Shown: piece by piece, positions 1 to 10,397 of the stretch
Position numbering within the stretch: the stretch's first letter is position 1
Layout: every line of letters starts with the position of its first letter
Origin: Drechmeria coniospora
Taxonomy: Eukaryota; Ascomycota; Sordariomycetes; Hypocreales; Ophiocordycipitaceae
Reading direction: 5' to 3'
NCBI RefSeq assembly: GCF_001625195.1
Contig: NC_054390.1
Coordinates: 124,001-188,000 of the forward strand
Length of the DNA stretch: 64,000 bases
Notes under the pieces: generated by a model
Seen by the model: the letters and a program-made list of their open reading frames with translations, nothing else
The model's database searches: none
Told to the model about the DNA's origin: nothing
Program-made: the position numbers and the translations under genes

Positions 1-83
1 TTGATCGCCTGCGTTGTCGAGACTGAAGCGATTCGGGGCCCAGCCCATGCCCGACGGAGTTTACGATTGGTCAAGTCAACCGC

Positions 84-548
84 ATGAAGAGCCATTGGAC
101 GACGTTCCGAGCCGGGAAGCAGGGTAGTGTCGACGGTGCTCGAGCCCCTGATGGCGTTGCAAGTGGCCCCAAAGGCAAACCCCGTCCGAATGATGGCCAT
201 CCTTCGGGCGGCATGCCCGGTCTTGACGGCAACCGTCCCGCTGGTGGGAGCCCCCCTCCTCCCGGTGAATCTCCAAAAGGTTGCCTGTGTCCATGCAGCT
301 GTCCCACCATGCCCGGCTTCGATCCTCCCCCCTACGTCCCCGGCGCGGCCGGAATCCCAGGACTTGCCGCTGGGTTTCCGGGCAGTTTTGATGCGAGCTC
401 GGGTGTGAATGGCCTCGATGGGGCACGCGGCCTTGCCGGCGGCCTTGGGCCCGGACAAATCTTGGCTCAAACACCTTCGTTTGATCCAAGCAGCCCAATC
501 TCCGGCGGACCAGGTCCAGCTCCCCGGGACGAAGCATTGCCGGCGTGA
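84..548 (+). CDS. Collagen-like Gly/Pro-rich ORF at window edge (hypothetical)
   Basis: This is an open frame of 154 residues, very rich in Gly and Pro, in a GC-rich stretch. The middle and C-terminal parts contain imperfect Gly-X-Y periodicity (for example GIPGL, GFPGS, GLDGARGLAGG) and a small Cys cluster (CLCPCSC near residue 75). That pattern resembles the collagen-like region of some fungal secreted proteins, but the periodicity is broken in several places. No signal peptide is visible. An in-frame stop lies at about position 22-24, so this may be a downstream exon of a gene that begins outside the window, or a decayed copy. The opposite strand is also open here, but shows no periodicity, so I prefer the plus strand. 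Function unknown. Confidence 0.3.
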   Translation: MKSHWTTFRAGKQGSVDGARAPDGVASGPKGKPRPNDGHPSGGMPGLDGNRPAGGSPPPPGESPKGCLCPCSCPTMPGFDPPPYVPGAAGIPGLAAGFPGSFDASSGVNGLDGARGLAGGLGPGQILAQTPSFDPSSPISGGPGPAPRDEALPA

Positions 549-621
549 GGATGCCTTTACAATGTCGGCGAGGGTCCATTGATGGAACGGGCGCGTCGAG
601 CACGAGTGTGGCGGTTTTCTA

Positions 622-689
622 TCTGTACCGACAAAACAGTAGCAGGATTCTACTGTCTGTACCGACAGAGCAGTAGCAGGATTCTACTG
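622..689. repeat. 34-bp direct repeat, two copies
   Basis: Two adjacent 34-bp units (622-655 and 656-689) begin TCTGTACCGACA and end GGATTCTACTG. They differ at only two or three bases near the middle (AAAACAG versus GAGCAG). No gene is attached to them. Confidence 0.85.
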
Positions 690-2400
690 AACGGTTGCAC
701 ATCGTATCAATTCGTTTCATAGTAACCAATTCGGATATTGATGCTTGGATGTGCTGACAGCGTTGAAACATTGACCGTGTATTCGTGGTCAAGTCATGGA
801 GCGTCCGTGAGTCGGTCTACAACGAATAGGGGAAATTCTTTTGCCGCCTCTGTCACATTGTACCAGCACGTCACGCTTGAATGACGCCCTAGAAATGGCT
901 TGTGACGGAATCGACGGCTCTCAAGGTGCGTCGTGGTGGTAATTCCGTACCTTGAGCAGGTACTCGAGTAAACCGTGATGCCACATGGAGCAACTCCCAG
1001 GCAATGATATTTACAGTTCGCGAAGTGTGCTGCGGCTAGCCATGAAACCTATTTTTATCATCATGACTTGCTTACAGCGCGTGTTGGCCGTGATCGCAAG
1101 TCATCACTGTTTCTAGGTACTGGCATCTGGCAACTGACTCGGCGTTTGTGGGAGGTAAATGTAGTCCGCCGCACACGCATATACAACATCGTACGGACAG
1201 TGTCCAACACGGCCCAGCCAAAGAAAGCCATCCTTGGCCAGGCACGGTGCGGACTGATCGCTTCTTCAAAAGCCGGGTGAGGCTGTGATCCTTTGATCAA
1301 CCGAGTGGGAAGCCAAAGAGAAGCCAGGAGCAGAGTATAACAGGCCAGACCCCAAAGCACACATGATTTTTTCCGTGCCTCGTCTGATGGCATGTTTTGT
1401 CCTGAATGTATCCTCTGATTACTATGATTGATCGCACGAGGACGAGGGAATGTGTCAAGGGAAAGCGATGATAACTCTCCAATTACGCTGTGACATGACA
1501 TCCGCGCAGACATGATACTTGAATGTCGGTGTACAATTCAGGTCTTGCGAATAACGCCAAAGGTGTCCCTGGCGTCCAAAGCATACTTACTGCGGGCTCC
1601 GTATTATTCCTGAAGCTGTCGAGACCCGGGCTGTTGAGACCCGAGATGTAGGGCTTAGGATTGCCAGAGTGCTGAAATAGAGTAATACCATTGCTGGAGA
1701 TTATACGGGTATTGCCGTTGATGCTGTCCAACAAGACTCGGTGGCCAAAAGATCCGCTTAAATAAGCGCAAATGCGTACACGGTTGCTTGATTCACTGCC
1801 ATAGCTGACCCCCCGCCGTGGAAATCCTATTGATATGCCCTAGTTGCTTGGTGCGACATAGGCGCCACGATGTTAGCGGCGGAACGTTGTGGGAGACGAC
1901 AATACCAACTAGGGTCGTACCATTATGGGCTCTCGATAATGATTCATGCAGGTAAATGCATACACAATTTACTCAGTTCTACGTAGAGGCTATTATTAGA
2001 TCACCTACTTCATCTACCCTAACGTTGGTATTTTGTGCATGAATAGGGGCGTGAATCTGCGCAAGATCGTTCGTCGTCATGTTGCTGCAGATTTCTATAC
2101 AACCATTGGACAGGGGCTATTAATAGTTCCATCCGATGAGAGGCTGTAGTAATGTCCTACCTGCACCGTGGGTTCATGAGCCAACTCGATTCCTTTACAT
2201 GTATATATATATATCATATATGTAGCATATATATATATATTCATGCTACGTCCATACTACAGTACATTGCAAGGGAACCCAGAAACTAGCATAGGACGAC
2301 GGCAAACATCAACAGGCCAGGAGCACATTATTTATGCCATATCGATACAAACATATACATTACAACTACACCCCCGTTGCCATTATTCACATTGTCCACC
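690..2400. other. Intergenic region without a recognisable gene
   Basis: A minus-strand frame at 1061-1513 (150 codons) has one hydrophobic stretch near its middle, and a second minus frame lies at 1483-1734. Neither has a recognisable domain or a convincing start, and short frames also lie on the plus strand, so I do not call genes. An alternating TA tract occupies about 2201-2241, some 160 bp before the start codon of the next gene. Confidence 0.5.
2201..2241. repeat. TA microsatellite
   Basis: Two blocks of alternating TA (about 2202-2220 and 2226-2241) are separated by a short TGTAGCA interruption. It is a simple repeat with cruciform or melting potential, located in the 5' flank of the pyroglutamyl-peptidase-like gene. 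Confidence 0.85.
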
Positions 2401-3311
2401 ATGCGTTTCTCCGTCATCGTGGCTCCTGGACTCTTCGCCGTAAGCACTTCAGCCAGTCCAACCACCAAGGGCTTTAGCGCTTCCCGGCAAGCACACAAGT
2501 CGAACGAGCTGACAGTTCTTGTGACCGGCTTTGATGTACGTCGAATCCTTTGCTCAATTCGGGTTCTTCTGCTGACGTGACCTAGGGCTTGCCAAACAAT
2601 ACCGTCATCAACCCTTCCTGGGAGGTTGCAAAAAGCCTCCCCTCCCAGCTGCCCGTCGGCATCAACAGCTCGATCCCACGGGTCAAAATCCTTGTTCCCT
2701 CGGATGCGATTCCCGTGAGTTACGAGGCCGTAGACAACTTCGTGCCGACAATTTGGGACCCAAGCAAGGGGCCCGAGGTCGATATTGCTGTTCACCTGGG
2801 CATGTGGGCACCCAGGACGACGTATCGGCTCGAGAAAAATGCCGTTCGCAGCGGGTACAAACTTAGGGATGCGAATTGCAAATGTGTCAGCTCAGCCAAC
2901 GGAGCCAATTCGAACAGCAATTGCGACTGGATGGAAGTGGGCAACGATTCTTGCCCTGATGGTCAATATCGGCAAGGCAATGCATGGAACCACGGCCAAC
3001 AACCACCAGCCGAGCTCCAGACGGATTTAGACCTCGAGGATATATACCAGCGATTTTACGAAAGCGGTGAAACCGACAACCAATGGCCTGGTATAGACTT
3101 CAAGATCACTAGTTACAACAAAGAAATTTTTCTTTGCCAATACCTATACTACTCTAGCATGGCCTTCTTGCGCGGACAAAACAGACCAGGAAAGGTCGTC
3201 TTCCTTCATGTACCGTCCCTTACAACACCAGAAGCGATCCAAACGAGCAAGGATGTAACGATGAATCTTATTCGATCGATTGTTGAATCGGAAATGCAAA
3301 GGGGAATGTAG
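2401..3311 (+). CDS. Secreted pyroglutamyl-peptidase I-like protein (peptidase C15 fold), one intron
   Basis: I predict two exons, 2401-2535 and 2586-3311, joined over a 50-nt intron that begins GTACGT, has a CTGAC branch-like site and ends CCTAG. The product is about 286 residues. The N-terminus (MRFSVIVAPGLFAVSTSAS) looks like a signal peptide. The body follows family C15: the VLVTGFD start strand spans the splice junction and is followed by NPSWEVAKSLP, then VDIAVHLGMW, then the region holding the catalytic Glu (TTYRLEKNAV). The Cys/His part follows with the candidate nucleophile in IFLCQYLYYSSM and the His in VVFLHVPS. Family members remove N-terminal pyroglutamate and are normally cytosolic, so a secreted form is unusual. 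An insertion with extra cysteines (CKCVSS, NCDW, DSCPDG) fits an extracellular protein. A solo LTR is inserted at the stop codon and leaves the reading frame intact. Activity is inferred, not shown. Confidence 0.82.
2536..2585 (+). other. Intron of the pyroglutamyl-peptidase-like gene
   Basis: The sequence runs from GTACGTCG to GACCTAG, is 50 nt long and carries CTGAC about 10 nt before the acceptor. Splicing joins VLVTGFD to GLPNNTVINPSWE, which restores the conserved first strand and loop of the C15 family. Without splicing the two halves are in different frames. Confidence 0.85.
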
Positions 3312-3312
3312 C

Positions 3313-3491
3313 TGTGTGTATAAGTATATTGACCAAGGCAAATTGGTCCGTAGGCAGTGTGACCAAGACTATTACGAAGAAGAGGGGATAAGTTGGTCGC
3401 GTTACTGCAACCTCCTTTTCCTCCCTTTGTGCCAATTTGATTCATTGAAAGAGATCTCTTGTTACCAGTTTCCCCCAGAACCGAACCAACA
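3313..3491 (+). mobile_element. Solo copia-type LTR at a gene's stop codon, 5-bp target duplication
   Basis: This LTR of about 179 bp starts TGTGTGTATAAG and ends CCGAACCAACA. It is flanked on both sides by GTAGC (3308-3312 and 3492-3496), a perfect 5-bp target-site duplication. The left copy contains the TAG stop codon of the upstream gene, so the insertion hit the codon but kept it. The outer half differs from the 180-bp LTRs of the full element at 33.6-39.9 kb, so it belongs to a diverged subfamily. No internal region remains. Confidence 0.92.
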
Positions 3492-3732
3492 GTAGCCCAT
3501 TTTTTGGCCATGACCAAACAATGGCAATGGAAATCATTGTGCCGTCAATCAGGAGTGCCATTGTATTGGTTCGGCTTGTATATACGCGCGGAACGTGGTA
3601 AGAAACTGCGGGTGAGCAATAGGATAGCCACGGATATCACAAAGGCCTGCGGTTTCACCATGAGGAATAAGAATGGTACGTGAGTAGATGATAGCACTGG
3701 ATAATACATGGCGAAAACTCCGCTTTACGCTT

Positions 3733-5250
3733 CTAAAATAGAGGATAATGGCTGGAAAAGTCCTTGACGCGGCCTAGCATGACCTGGATGACACGGTATA
3801 TTGCGCCGGCCGATCCCCCAGATAGCTTATGTCCAGCCAGCCGGATGCTGTAGAATGGTAACCCGCGCTCTTGGCTCCAGGAGCCTAAATTTCCGTAGGC
3901 GCCAGTGTCGGCACCGTGTTGAGGGACGAAGAAGGGAGTGGAGGGAAACCTCTGGAAGCCCTTGTCGCCACCCCAAGTCATGTTCTGCAGCGCGAAGAGA
4001 GTGCCGTTCGTGGGCAGGACGAGGTCGAGATCACCGGACCCAACGATGACGTTCTTTGTCTTGTGCACGACGTTGGCGAGCGTGCCGTCGAGAGTAGGAT
4101 AGCTGCTTCGGTCGCGGCCGACGAAGACCTTGGGCGCGCATCCAGTCCAGTTGGCGTCTGGAGGGGCGTTGATGGCCTTCTTTACATCTTCGCGTTGAAA
4201 GTACGCTGGACCGCCCGAGGCCTTGTCTGCACCCGCACCGACGAGCTGGTTGTATGGGGTGGGACATTGATGGATGATGTTGTAGTCGTCGAAACACGGG
4301 TTCGCCGCGTACATGGCTCCGACGAGGATGTCCCGCGTCGACTTGTTGGGGGAGGGAGGTTGGGGCCACTCCTCTTTGGGAGGCGGAAAGGTAAAATACT
4401 TCTTCATGTAGCTGGTGAATCCCAACTCTTCCGCACGCTGCCGGCCCTTTTCCAACGTGGGCTCGTCGAGCCCTAGAACATTGGACCAGTACTCGGAAAA
4501 TGGAAGAGCAGGCATCTCTATCTGCAAAGCGTTGTTGCCGATGCTGGGGTTGTTGATGGCGACGCCTTTGACGTTGAAGTATTTACTGTCATTCGATTCA
4601 AGAAAGCTGTTGGCGATGTGTGGCACGAACGTACCGCCGTACGACTCGCTGGCAAAGTACATCTTGCTGTCGTGAAGTTGGAAGATATCGACAAAGTTCT
4701 TCCAGAAGCCCTTGAACTGCTCGGCCAGCTCTTCCTGGTTGGTGATGCTGGGCTCGCCCTGGCTGAAGCCGGTGCCAACGGGCTGGTCGATCCAGACGAA
4801 ATTCGTGAGTCGGTTTAAGGAGTACGGATTCTTCACCGGTGCCAAGGCGCCGGGAGGCCACAGGAAAGGCCCGTTTGCGGATAAGAGGGACTTCAAGCCG
4901 GAACAGCCCGGCCCACCACCCAGACAGACGCCGACTTCGTCCCTGGCCTCGGGCGCGGCCGATGGGAAGAACCAGAAAAACAGCTTGCGCGTCTCGCCCG
5001 CTCGGTCAGAGATGGGCAGCACGCCGGCATAAGATTCGCCAATGTCAAAATTCACCTCCGGAATCTCCTTTCCATTGACGGCGAACGCCTTGGAGTTGTC
5101 ATTCAGGAATCGCGACGAAGGATTGGCCGCAGCTTGCCTCACTGCAAAGGTCTTCCTTGGCCCGGAGGAATGGTATCCAGGAAAGTTATCGGCCGAAATA
5201 AGCAGAGGCGCAATAGCAACCGCCAATGCGATCGACTTCAAGACATACAT
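3733..5250 (-). CDS. Secreted serine carboxypeptidase (peptidase family S10)
   Basis: A single-exon gene of 505 residues, the normal length for fungal S10 enzymes, which release C-terminal residues from peptides in an acidic environment. The N-terminus (MYVLKSIALAVAIAPLLISA) is a signal peptide, so the product is secreted or vacuolar. Family motifs appear in order: the oxyanion-site GGGPGCSGL (about 111-119), WIDQPVGTGFS (about 153-163), the nucleophile motif SESYGG with Ser203, the Asp region GSGDLDL (Asp409) and the His region LAGHKLSG (His474). The His motif departs from the usual GAGHMVP form, so substrate preference may differ. Several N-X-S/T sites are present. On the minus strand, a TATA-like AATATAAATA lies about 200 bp upstream (5451-5460). 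It is not obviously co-transcribed with its neighbours. Confidence 0.93.
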   Translation of the reverse strand: MYVLKSIALAVAIAPLLISADNFPGYHSSGPRKTFAVRQAAANPSSRFLNDNSKAFAVNGKEIPEVNFDIGESYAGVLPISDRAGETRKLFFWFFPSAAPEARDEVGVCLGGGPGCSGLKSLLSANGPFLWPPGALAPVKNPYSLNRLTNFVWIDQPVGTGFSQGEPSITNQEELAEQFKGFWKNFVDIFQLHDSKMYFASESYGGTFVPHIANSFLESNDSKYFNVKGVAINNPSIGNNALQIEMPALPFSEYWSNVLGLDEPTLEKGRQRAEELGFTSYMKKYFTFPPPKEEWPQPPSPNKSTRDILVGAMYAANPCFDDYNIIHQCPTPYNQLVGAGADKASGGPAYFQREDVKKAINAPPDANWTGCAPKVFVGRDRSSYPTLDGTLANVVHKTKNVIVGSGDLDLVLPTNGTLFALQNMTWGGDKGFQRFPSTPFFVPQHGADTGAYGNLGSWSQERGLPFYSIRLAGHKLSGGSAGAIYRVIQVMLGRVKDFSSHYPLF

Positions 5251-6505
5251 TCCGGAAATGAATTACGGAGAGATGCTGGAGAAAGTGCTGGGACAAGGCC
5301 GGAGTGGCGAAGTAGAACTGATACGCCGTCTGGCAGAGGACAACGAAAGTGCTCGTATTCTCTCGTCAGGCAGTCGCAGCAAATGAAGCAAATCACGGAC
5401 GTGAGTACATCAACACATATCAGGGCCAACGCCGTTAAGCATCTCGCCCGTATTTATATTTCGCATAGCGGTTGCCGTTCTGCAACATCATACGCCTCAA
5501 GCTGCAATGCAAGCTCTACCTCGAGTGTCACCGCCAATATGCTAAGCCTGACCGGCCTAAGAAACATGACTATACTATGACGAAGCCTCCGTACCTTGAT
5601 AATCCCGTCGCCACACTAAAGGTTGGAACAACTCAATACGAAGCTTACCCATTCATTGGCCTCGGTTAGAATATATGGGATAGATTAAGCCTGACCAATA
5701 TACAGAGTACATGTGCAGCAATGGACAGCAGACTGTTGTAGCACCGGACAGGCTTGTCCAAAAACGTCCAAGTCAGTAATAAATGTAAGACACCGATTAA
5801 CCAACTATAACCTCGTCGTAAACTCCAGTAGGCTGCAAGCCCCGCCGCTAATTTAGGTAATTTCCAGCGCTTTCGTCTATCCAACGCTGAAGTTTGGGTA
5901 TTTGTGCTCCCATCCGAAGGAGGTTTGCATGAATAATTTTGTACTCGATCAATGTTTGGCTTGCGAGATATTGTAGATTACTCCCTCAAAGGTCAAGTGC
6001 CCATTGAAAAGCTCATATTAGTCCCACAAAGTCATGACGCAGTGAGACAAGCCAGATGTGGCATACCTTGGCACCTCCGTATCACAGTTGGTAAATTAAT
6101 GGGACGTTACTGTGTCAGGGGGGAGGCAGTCGACGAGTTACGGCAGCGATATTCGCCGTCCCAATTTGCAGCCACGACGTCAGCAAAATGCCAGTCCGAG
6201 TACAATCCCACAGCAGATGCTACTATCATCCACGAGGTAATATCGGCCACGCAGCTTGCTACTGCCTGTATTTACGGAGCCGACGTTCGTGACGCTCGGC
6301 TGTCGATTTGGCTTCTTTCTTTATGTCCCATCTGAACCAGTTTCGTCGGTTTTCTCCTTGAAATTAACTGCATTCTTGGTAGGATTAGGAACTATGGTTC
6401 CCTAAGTAAATCCGCCCCGATGCCCAAGCATCAGCGCAGTTCTTTCCAACAAAAGAGCTTGAATACCAACAGTCCAAGAAACGAATGGAGTTTGGGCGGG
6501 GCCGG
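5251..6505. other. Intergenic region, no confident gene
   Basis: The longest frame is plus 5952-6335 (127 codons, starting MFGLRDIVDY). It lacks a signal peptide, a recognisable family motif or flanking splice signals that would extend it. I treat it as unproven. The rest is mixed-composition DNA with no repeat I could detect. Confidence 0.45.
5451..5460 (-). promoter_or_regulatory. TATA-like element upstream of the carboxypeptidase
   Basis: The minus strand reads AATATAAATA about 200 bp upstream of the S10 carboxypeptidase start codon. It is the best TATA-like match in that flank. Its use is not demonstrated. Confidence 0.35.
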
Positions 6506-7057
6506 CTATGTAAGTGTTGGAATTATAGCATCCTTGCATTTTTCTTTTGAGAACTCCGTTTGTACCTTGGTCAGGATTTCAAGAATTGGCGTGTATTGCT
6601 GTGCAGCAGTGGGCAACCTATTCACTGGCCACAATCTCTGAGCAAGATCGAAAAATTCGTGCAAGTGGACGTAAATTTCTTTGAGGTAGCGCTCGAAATC
6701 ACGACAAGCAGCAGCTTCGGATATATCCTGCCTTTTTTCAATAAGGGCTTTGGAAATCAAGGTAGTCATATCCTCGGTTTCCTTGAAAATTTCCGAAAGG
6801 TTCTTGGCGTTTGCTGTGGTTAGGTTTCCCGTAGTTAAAAGCTTGTCATAGCATGCGTCAGCAACTCCAATAATCTGTTGTGAGAGCTTTGCAGTATCGT
6901 TGCTCCCGAGTTCGTATCCTTTTATGTGCTTGTAGAAGTAATCCATGGAGAGCGGGAGCAGCCTTGCATCATCTTCAATAGCCGTGGAATGGTCCGCAGG
7001 ATATGAAGGAGCAGCGAAGGCGAGAGCAGCGAAGAAAAGAACCGCAATGAACTTCAT
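6506..7057 (-). CDS. HsbA-like / galactomannoprotein-type secreted surface protein
   Basis: I place the start at 7057 and not at the upstream in-frame Met (7126), because MKFIAVLFFAALAFAAPSYP is a clear signal peptide with an AP cleavage region. The upstream extension is not signal-like. The mature protein (about 165 residues of 183) appears mostly helical. It has a pattern seen in the HsbA/Mp1 family: an N-terminal helix pair, a central ADACYDKLLTTGNLTTANA segment, then a long amphipathic C-terminal part with paired cysteines (AAACRDFERYL and EKCKDAI). HsbA proteins coat hydrophobic surfaces and help recruit lytic enzymes in Aspergillus; Mp1-type relatives bind lipids. Which of these applies is unknown. 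A TATA box lies about 90 bp upstream. Two N-glycosylation sites are visible (NDT, NLT). Confidence 0.72.
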   Translation of the reverse strand: MKFIAVLFFAALAFAAPSYPADHSTAIEDDARLLPLSMDYFYKHIKGYELGSNDTAKLSQQIIGVADACYDKLLTTGNLTTANAKNLSEIFKETEDMTTLISKALIEKRQDISEAAACRDFERYLKEIYVHLHEFFDLAQRLWPVNRLPTAAQQYTPILEILTKVQTEFSKEKCKDAIIPTLT

Positions 7058-7140
7058 TTGAAGCAGTAGCGAAGAAAGAGGGAGGATGTAGTACTTGGAC
7101 GTGTGGATGGCATTCCCGCAAAACATTGGAATCTCAGACG

Positions 7141-7150
7141 GATTTTATAG
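7141..7150 (-). promoter_or_regulatory. TATA box of the HsbA-like gene
   Basis: The minus strand reads CTATAAAATC about 85-95 bp upstream of the preferred start codon at 7057. It is a good TATA match at plausible spacing, and supports that start over the upstream Met at 7126. Confidence 0.55.
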
Positions 7151-8027
7151 ATTTCTTGCCACGAGTACACGGGCTAGACTATCCAGTAGCCTGCGAAATC
7201 GTAGTACTGAATTGTAAAATGCGCTCCAAGTTCAGTACTCTGAACAGCTCATTACTGTACATACAAAATTTGTAGCACTTGCAACTAAAAGTACTTACAT
7301 GTACAAATACATTACGGTACACTTACATATACTTGAATACTTGTAGGTACTTACAGATTGAAAACGTACCTTAAGTACGCCGACGCCTTGACCTGAACTT
7401 CAGCAGGTGTACAGCCACGGATGCAACCCGTAATGTATTATTAAGTACAAGCTACCAAGTCGTCTATACCTACTTGTACTTACGTGCACATGTACTTACT
7501 CCGTAAGAATAGCAGTGTTTCCTTTTACGTATGGATTAGGTAAGAGAATACAACATGTTACTCTTTGCAAGCGAGAAGGTATATCTGGATTGGCATTTCG
7601 ACCCAAAAGACCCCATTTATAATGTTAAGTGCAAAGCCTGGTAAATATAGTAGTTGTACAAGTATAAGTAAACACTGGGGCTGCTGTTAGTTCCTGGCTG
7701 ACGTGTTATGACTATCCGGGCCGCTGCGACTACCTCAGATATCATTTCTCTCCAGGCCGTTGTGCCTTAGGACCGCCATGACTACCAAAGCATTTGGAAT
7801 AAGCTGAGGTATCGGGAATTGTTGTACGGAGCTGTGGTTTTACTCATTCATCCATACAGTAAATACTCTGTACATGTGGGTACTTTTGTGTTTTGCACAG
7901 AAAGAAAATAGTAGCATATGAAAATCTAGGAGTGCACCTACTTACCTGAACGGAGTACTGTAGTTGTAGTTGTACAGTACCATAATACTCCGAATATGTA
8001 CTGTAATCCATTACTTAGGTGTGCTTA
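7151..8027. other. Intergenic, rich in GTAC/TACGGAGTA-type palindromes
   Basis: No gene is visible. Between about 7200 and 7500, GTACTT, TGTACA and related palindromic hexamers recur many times. A CGGAGTACTGTA element lies near 7950. Confidence 0.5.
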
Positions 8028-8218
8028 TGTTGGTTCGGTTCTGGGGGAAACTGGTAACAAGAGATCTCTTTTAATGGATTCAAATTGGTACGAAAGGAGG
8101 GAAAAGAGGCTGCACCCATGCGGCCACTTTTAGCCTCTCCGTAATCGTGCGCCATACGATTACGTGATCCTCGTCTACAATTGGTCACTATATAATAATT
8201 GCTTACACACAACACACA
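8028..8218 (-). mobile_element. Solo copia-type LTR, slightly degenerate
   Basis: The plus strand begins TGTTGGTTCGGTTCTGGGGG and ends CAACACACA, about 191 bp, matching the 180-bp LTRs of the copia element with a small insertion near the end (TATAATAATTGCTTACA). Flanks GCTTA (8023-8027) and ACTTA (8219-8223) match at 4 of 5 bases, compatible with an old target duplication. It has the same orientation as the full element. Confidence 0.85.
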
Positions 8219-10397
8219 ACTTAAGTACTTGAATGTACATAATTACACGTACTCCGTACGGAGTACCGTATGTAAGCTTACAGCAGTACATTAAAGTACT
8301 AGTTGTACTCCGTAGGTGCTTTTAAATCTCGGTGGAGTAAAATGCGAATAGTAGAAATTATGTCTAAGTACAAGTAATTACTTATCATGAATAATGGAGT
8401 ACGCTGAGGGGCAATTGTTGAGACACCATGGGATGAGGGTGGCGGGTTTGTATGGGATGGGAAATTGCTTTTCGAAATAGTTACCTAATTCTACTGAAAA
8501 GTGTGCCTTTAATAATATACGTATGGAGCACTGTTGAAATAATTGCCCTGTAATATCAGGTACGCAGTACAATAAATCTTGACATGATTTGTGTTCTCAT
8601 TGCTCTCCACAAGACCCTACTGGTCATCGTTGTTTCATGATGTATCATAAAGTATATTACTGTGGTCAGCGTCCTTCTTTGGACACAGCTTTCAGAACTA
8701 TACATTCCTCCTAATTATTCCTCTCGCCCTTGGGATCCCAATAGGGGGAAATACTGACAGATCGATGCCCAAAACAACAATAGTATACCATTGTCCTGAA
8801 GGATACACGATTGTAAGTACTACGGGGAGACTTACAAAATCGAAATGGCAACAGCGTTGCGGATGAAAGAGTCCAATTTATAAATGTACCGATTTAATGA
8901 GGTAGGTTGTTATGGAACGATTTATTGACACGTTTGTTGAACTAGATGCTAAGTCGATCCTCTTTAGGGATTTCATTCTCAAAGGTGGACGCCAGATTGA
9001 ACAGTCCGGCAGCCGGTTTCAAGGCTAGGAAAAAGCAGCATTTTGAGTATAGTAACAGAAAAAAAGTAAAAAGACAACTAGGCTATTGCCCCAGACAAGA
9101 AATTGCAGAGAGTGCGATAAAGGTATATTAAGAGGGAAGTAAACAGGCACGAAAGAGGAGTGAGGATGGGTGATTTTGTATTGTGAACGAAAGCGATGTC
9201 TGGTGCGATGGTTCATTTTGCGAGATGGAATGAAAACGACTGCAAAGCGAACTCCCTCGAGGGAGTATCTACTAGGAACCCTACAAGTAAGCTCTGGAGG
9301 AGACGGGAGTTAGGGTGGGTGCAATAAATGCAAACAAATAATGACAATGGCTTTCGGGCTGCAATTAGCAAATGGCAGTTGAACAGACCCAGACCGATGA
9401 GAAAACGTAACTCTACGCAAGCCTGATGCAAGTATTCCGTATAGTGAAAAGCATTTGTAGCATTCCTGACTACTCGTAAAATATATACACAAGCGTACAT
9501 CACTTCTACCAAGTACAGTACGGAGCACGCCATACAGAGAACCAAGAAACTGATAAGTACACCTATAGCGTTGATATTACTCCGTGTTTCTAATTGCACT
9601 GCATTGTTTTGCACTTGCCAATAAATAAACCTATGCTGTATATGCACTTGTAGTCTTAAGCATACCCAGTGGCCGCGGGGAGGCAGTTCCGGATCGTATT
9701 GCCCAAAGTGCTGCTATTGAAGATACTCGGGCAATACCCAAGTGGAAGTGATAAGTCGGGTCCGAACTGTTGTACTGGGTTACTTGTGCTTACAAAGTAC
9801 ATGCCCCTGCAAATCCTACGAGTCGCTTTTTACCAACGCAAATGCTCTACAAGCAACAGGATCAACGTCATCGGTCAACGTTTCCACCTACACGGTCAAC
9901 ACTATCCGACCCGACTTTCCAAACTTTTGCACCATTTTGTCAGCAGCTGCGATTATCCTGCAGTAAAGTATGAGGCGAAATGCGGCAGGGAAACCGATGC
10001 ATCGTGCGGTACTGCCGTGGCAAAACATGTCTTGCATTCGCTCCCCGATCATACAGTTACTGCACATGCACTCTGTGCTTAAGGTCCGGCAACTTCATTT
10101 TAGGAGCACCAAGGATCCCCCCCCCCCCTTTTTTTTTAGAAAGGTCAGTGCAGGCAGCGCAGACAGTGGAGGCAATTGCATCCTGTAGCGGGCTGAATAA
10201 CTTGTATCCTGCAGAGTAACTAAAACCCCTAACGTTGCGGCCACCTAAATAGCTAAATAGTACTTCTAGTTGTAGACATTATTTCCAAACTATTGAGCAG
10301 TAGAATGGAGCTTTTAAAAGTAATTGAAGTAAGCTAATAGTAATAGCAAGTTGCAGGTGCATTTAGGGTTAGTAACAAATGTTTAAAACAGGCCAGA
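8219..10397. other. Intergenic region, no confident gene
   Basis: TACTCCGTACGGAGTA-type palindromes lie just after the LTR (about 8247-8262). Several short frames lie at 9213-9647 (minus) and 9669-10082 and 9742-9966 (plus). None shows a domain, and they overlap one another. The plus strand near 9780-9960 has Cys-containing, Thr/Ser-rich coding potential (CPCKSYESL; SSVNVSTYTVNT) that might be a decayed secreted-protein exon, but I cannot place it. A run of C followed by a run of T sits at about 10119-10137. Confidence 0.4.

Noticed and set aside
1061..1513. Minus frame of 150 codons with a hydrophobic stretch
   Set aside because: No recognisable family, no splice-extended exons and overlapping frames on the other strand. 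Too weak to call a gene.
7058..7126. Upstream Met at 7126 as start of the HsbA-like gene
   Set aside because: It would bury the clear signal peptide starting at 7057 behind 23 residues, and would lie very close to the TATA box.
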